This document shows, piece after piece, positions 4,771 through 6,312 of a stretch of DNA of 6,312 nt (its first letter is position 1; each line of letters opens with the position of its first letter). A program made the position numbers and the translations under genes. Origin of the DNA: an uncultured marine group I thaumarchaeote (GTDB lineage Archaea; Thermoproteota; Nitrososphaeria; Nitrososphaerales; Nitrosopumilaceae); contig CABXKZ010000026.1 of the NCBI GenBank assembly GCA_902512865.1, positions 1 through 6,312 on the forward strand, in the 5' to 3' direction. Under the pieces are notes generated by a model. It worked only from the letters and a program-made list of their open reading frames with translations, had not been told where the DNA came from and ran no database searches.

Positions 4771-5552
4771 TTTTTAATTTCTGGTTCATCTAGATTATAC
4801 TTCGATTTGTATCCACGTGGATTAATCATTAAATCCTTAAAGTTGTAAGTAGATGAATTTCCAATTATCACAGTGCTAATCATTCCTAGTTTGTCTGCAT
4901 AATTTTCCATATGTTCTAAATCAGTCATCACTACAGTTTCAGATTCTCTAAATGCTCCTTTGATTATTGCTACAGGTGTTGTTGGTTTTCTATATTTTAA
5001 TAAAATTTTTCTTGTATCTTGTAATTGATGAATTCTTTTCTTACTAGCTGGATTATAAATTACAATAACAAAATCTCCTTGTGCTGCAGCCTCTACTCTT
5101 TTTACAATAATTTCCCATGGAACTAACAAATCACTCATACTACAAACTGCAAAGTCAGTCATTAATGGGGAACCAATTATACTTGCACATGAGTTTAGTG
5201 CAGACACACCAGGAACTAATTCAACATGTAAACCACTTTTTGGATCCCAACCAGACTCTGCCAATACTTCAAAGATTAATCCCGCCATTCCATAAATTCC
5301 AGGATCACCACTAGAAACAAGTGATACAGTTTTCCCTTCTTTAGCTAAATCAATACACTGATGTGCACGTTCAACTTCTTGTGTCATTGCATAACTATGA
5401 ATTTCCTTTCCTTGAATCAAATCTTCAACTAAATTTACATAAGTTGTATATCCAACTATAGTATCACTTTCTTCGATTACTTGTTTCGCTCGAAATGTCA
5501 TATGATCATGATGGCCAGGACCAACTCCAACAATGTACAGTTTCCCTTCCAT
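4767..5552 (-). CDS. cobJ: Precorrin-3B/cobalt-factor III C17-methyltransferase
   Basis: This SAM-dependent tetrapyrrole methylase (CobJ/CbiH group) methylates C17 and drives ring contraction during corrin synthesis for cobalamin in the cytoplasm. The 261-aa length is normal. Visible motifs are the N-terminal glycine-rich VGVGPGHHDHMT (8-19), SSGDPGIYGMA (80-90), the VPGVSALNSCASIIGSPL segment (113-130), YNPASKKR (166-173) and a C-terminal GNSSTY...INPRGY (231-248) typical of this methyltransferase. Whether the substrate is precorrin-3B or cobalt-factor III cannot be told from sequence; archaea generally use the early-cobalt (CbiH) route. The ATG at 5552 has a TATA-like box at leaderless spacing. 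It lies 37 nt after the aspartate kinase stop with no T-tract between, so co-transcription is also possible. No other cobalamin gene is in view. Confidence 0.95.
   Translation of the reverse strand: MEGKLYIVGVGPGHHDHMTFRAKQVIEESDTIVGYTTYVNLVEDLIQGKEIHSYAMTQEVERAHQCIDLAKEGKTVSLVSSGDPGIYGMAGLIFEVLAESGWDPKSGLHVELVPGVSALNSCASIIGSPLMTDFAVCSMSDLLVPWEIIVKRVEAAAQGDFVIVIYNPASKKRIHQLQDTRKILLKYRKPTTPVAIIKGAFRESETVVMTDLEHMENYADKLGMISTVIIGNSSTYNFKDLMINPRGYKSKYNLDEPEIKN
4771..4775 (+). terminator. Candidate T5 terminator of tyrS, inside the 3' end of cobJ
   Basis: T5 follows directly after the tyrS TAG (4768-4770). On the other strand the same bases form part of the final Lys-Asn codons of cobJ. Confidence 0.4.
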
Positions 5553-5571
5553 GAAAATTGAGAGTTTTTTG

Positions 5572-5582
5572 AATAATTTATC
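5572..5582 (-). promoter_or_regulatory. TATA box for cobJ
   Basis: The minus strand reads GATAAATTATT in the 37-nt gap, centred about 25 nt upstream of the ATG at 5552. This suggests cobJ has its own promoter in addition to any read-through from the upstream kinase gene. Confidence 0.45.
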
Positions 5583-5589
5583 CCTTGTC

Positions 5590-6312
5590 TTAGTTTATTG
5601 TATTCAGTTTGAATTCATTATGTAGAGATTCAACCACGGATTTGCAATCATTATCCTTTACAACAAATGCCAAATTTAGTTCAGATGAACCTTGAGCAAT
5701 CATCATTACATTGGAATTAGATTTCTCCGCTGCAAGAAATACTCTGGATGCTATTCCAACTTTACCTCTCATTCCAGAACCAATTACTGCAATTATTGCA
5801 ACATTTGGTATTGTATCAATTTTTTTAAGAGTTGTTCCAAGTAGATTTATCTCCATTGCATTTTCTGCCTTATGAAGATCTTCTTTTTTTACAACAATCG
5901 TTATGCTTGATTCAGACGGATTTGATGATACCATCATTGCATTAATGTCATTTTTTGTAAGCACTGAAAATATTTTTGCAGCAGCGCCAGGTCCAGCAAA
6001 TAATATACCACCAGTTAGGTCAAGTAATCCAACTTTTCTAATTGCAGACACACATTTTACAGAATTCTTTGATTTTGAATTAAGTGATGTTACAAGAGTT
6101 CCTGGATTATTCACATTAAAACTACTTCTTATTCGCATTGGGATCTTTTTTGATAATAATGGCTCAAATGTTCTTGGATGGATTTGTTTTGCACCAAATC
6201 TAGCCATCTCAATTGCCTCAGAATATGAAACTTCTTTGATTAATTTTGCATTTTTTATCAACTTTGGATCTGCTGTCATCATTCCTTCAACATCACTCAT
6301 CAACCATATTTC
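5590..6312 (-). CDS. lysC: Aspartate kinase, C-terminal part (5' end beyond right edge)
   Basis: The frame is open to the right edge, giving 240 visible residues of a protein whose N-terminal half is missing from the window. The first visible residues EIWLMSDVEGMMTADPK match the end of the aspartokinase catalytic domain, followed by FGAKQIHPRTFEPL and the PGTLV end of the kinase domain (to about residue 74). Two ACT domains follow: about 93-160 (TGGILFAGPGAAAKIF...SSNPSESSITIVV) and about 170-237 (IGSGMRGKVGIASRVF...MIAQGSSELNLAFVV). The enzyme phosphorylates L-aspartate with ATP, the first step towards lysine, threonine and methionine. Tandem ACT domains usually give feedback inhibition by lysine or threonine; which one is not visible. 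A methionine codon at 6298-6300 lies inside the catalytic domain and is not the start. No homoserine dehydrogenase domain follows, so it is monofunctional at its C-terminus. Confidence 0.95.
   Translation of the reverse strand, partial: EIWLMSDVEGMMTADPKLIKNAKLIKEVSYSEAIEMARFGAKQIHPRTFEPLLSKKIPMRIRSSFNVNNPGTLVTSLNSKSKNSVKCVSAIRKVGLLDLTGGILFAGPGAAAKIFSVLTKNDINAMMVSSNPSESSITIVVKKEDLHKAENAMEINLLGTTLKKIDTIPNVAIIAVIGSGMRGKVGIASRVFLAAEKSNSNVMMIAQGSSELNLAFVVKDNDCKSVVESLHNEFKLNTIN

Noticed and set aside
5117..5314. Plus-strand 65-codon open frame inside cobJ
   Set aside because: It is low-complexity, rich in Gln/His/Leu, and lies opposite conserved methyltransferase motifs; it is antisense noise.
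6298..6303. TTG/ATG near the right edge as the true start of aspartate kinase
   Set aside because: The frame continues to the edge and upstream residues EIW belong to the conserved kinase motif, so these codons are internal.
1..6312. CRISPR array, mobile element, tRNA, rRNA or defence island
   Set aside because: No regularly spaced repeats, transposase or integrase sequence, terminal inverted repeats, cloverleaf or rRNA-like stretch was seen on either strand; the genes are mostly core metabolism with uniform base composition.

Overview
The window looks like a piece of chromosome from a low-GC ammonia-oxidising archaeon of the Nitrososphaerota (Thaumarchaeota), most likely a Nitrosopumilus-like member of the Nitrosopumilales. 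The basis is strong AT richness, an archaeal-type tyrosyl-tRNA synthetase, TATA boxes about 26-32 nt upstream of start codons with no Shine-Dalgarno sequences, and several unnamed small proteins of the type common in that group. The lineage is inferred from sequence character, not from a database search.

Layout from left to right. (1) Minus strand: the first 30 codons of an unidentified gene (1-92) and a 142-aa protein of unknown function (147-575). (2) A divergent promoter region (576-709). (3) Plus strand: a PfkB-family kinase of unresolved substrate (710-1603) and a small all-alpha dUTPase/MazG-like NTP pyrophosphatase (1636-1968). (4) Plus strand: two unnamed four-helix membrane proteins (2027-2602, 2659-3045), then a tandem winged-helix DNA-binding protein with a TTG start (3153-3647). 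(5) Plus strand: tyrosyl-tRNA synthetase (3724-4770). (6) Minus strand, convergent with tyrS: precorrin-3B C17-methyltransferase (4767-5552) and the C-terminal part of aspartate kinase (5590-6312, running off the right edge).

Most of the genes are housekeeping: translation, cobalamin synthesis, the aspartate amino-acid pathway and nucleotide metabolism. Nearly every gene has its own TATA-like box at the spacing expected for leaderless mRNAs, so the region reads as a string of mostly single-gene units. Two possible exceptions are the membrane pair (no T-tract between them) and lysC-cobJ (37 nt apart, no T-tract between them).

The part most worth follow-up is 1975-3647: two adjacent small membrane proteins, the second with a histidine cluster predicted on the outer face, beside a winged-helix regulator. 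One testable idea is that they are accessory subunits of archaeal ammonia monooxygenase (the AmoY/AmoZ pair). The sequence alone does not prove this. I see no mobile element, CRISPR array, tRNA, rRNA or defence system.
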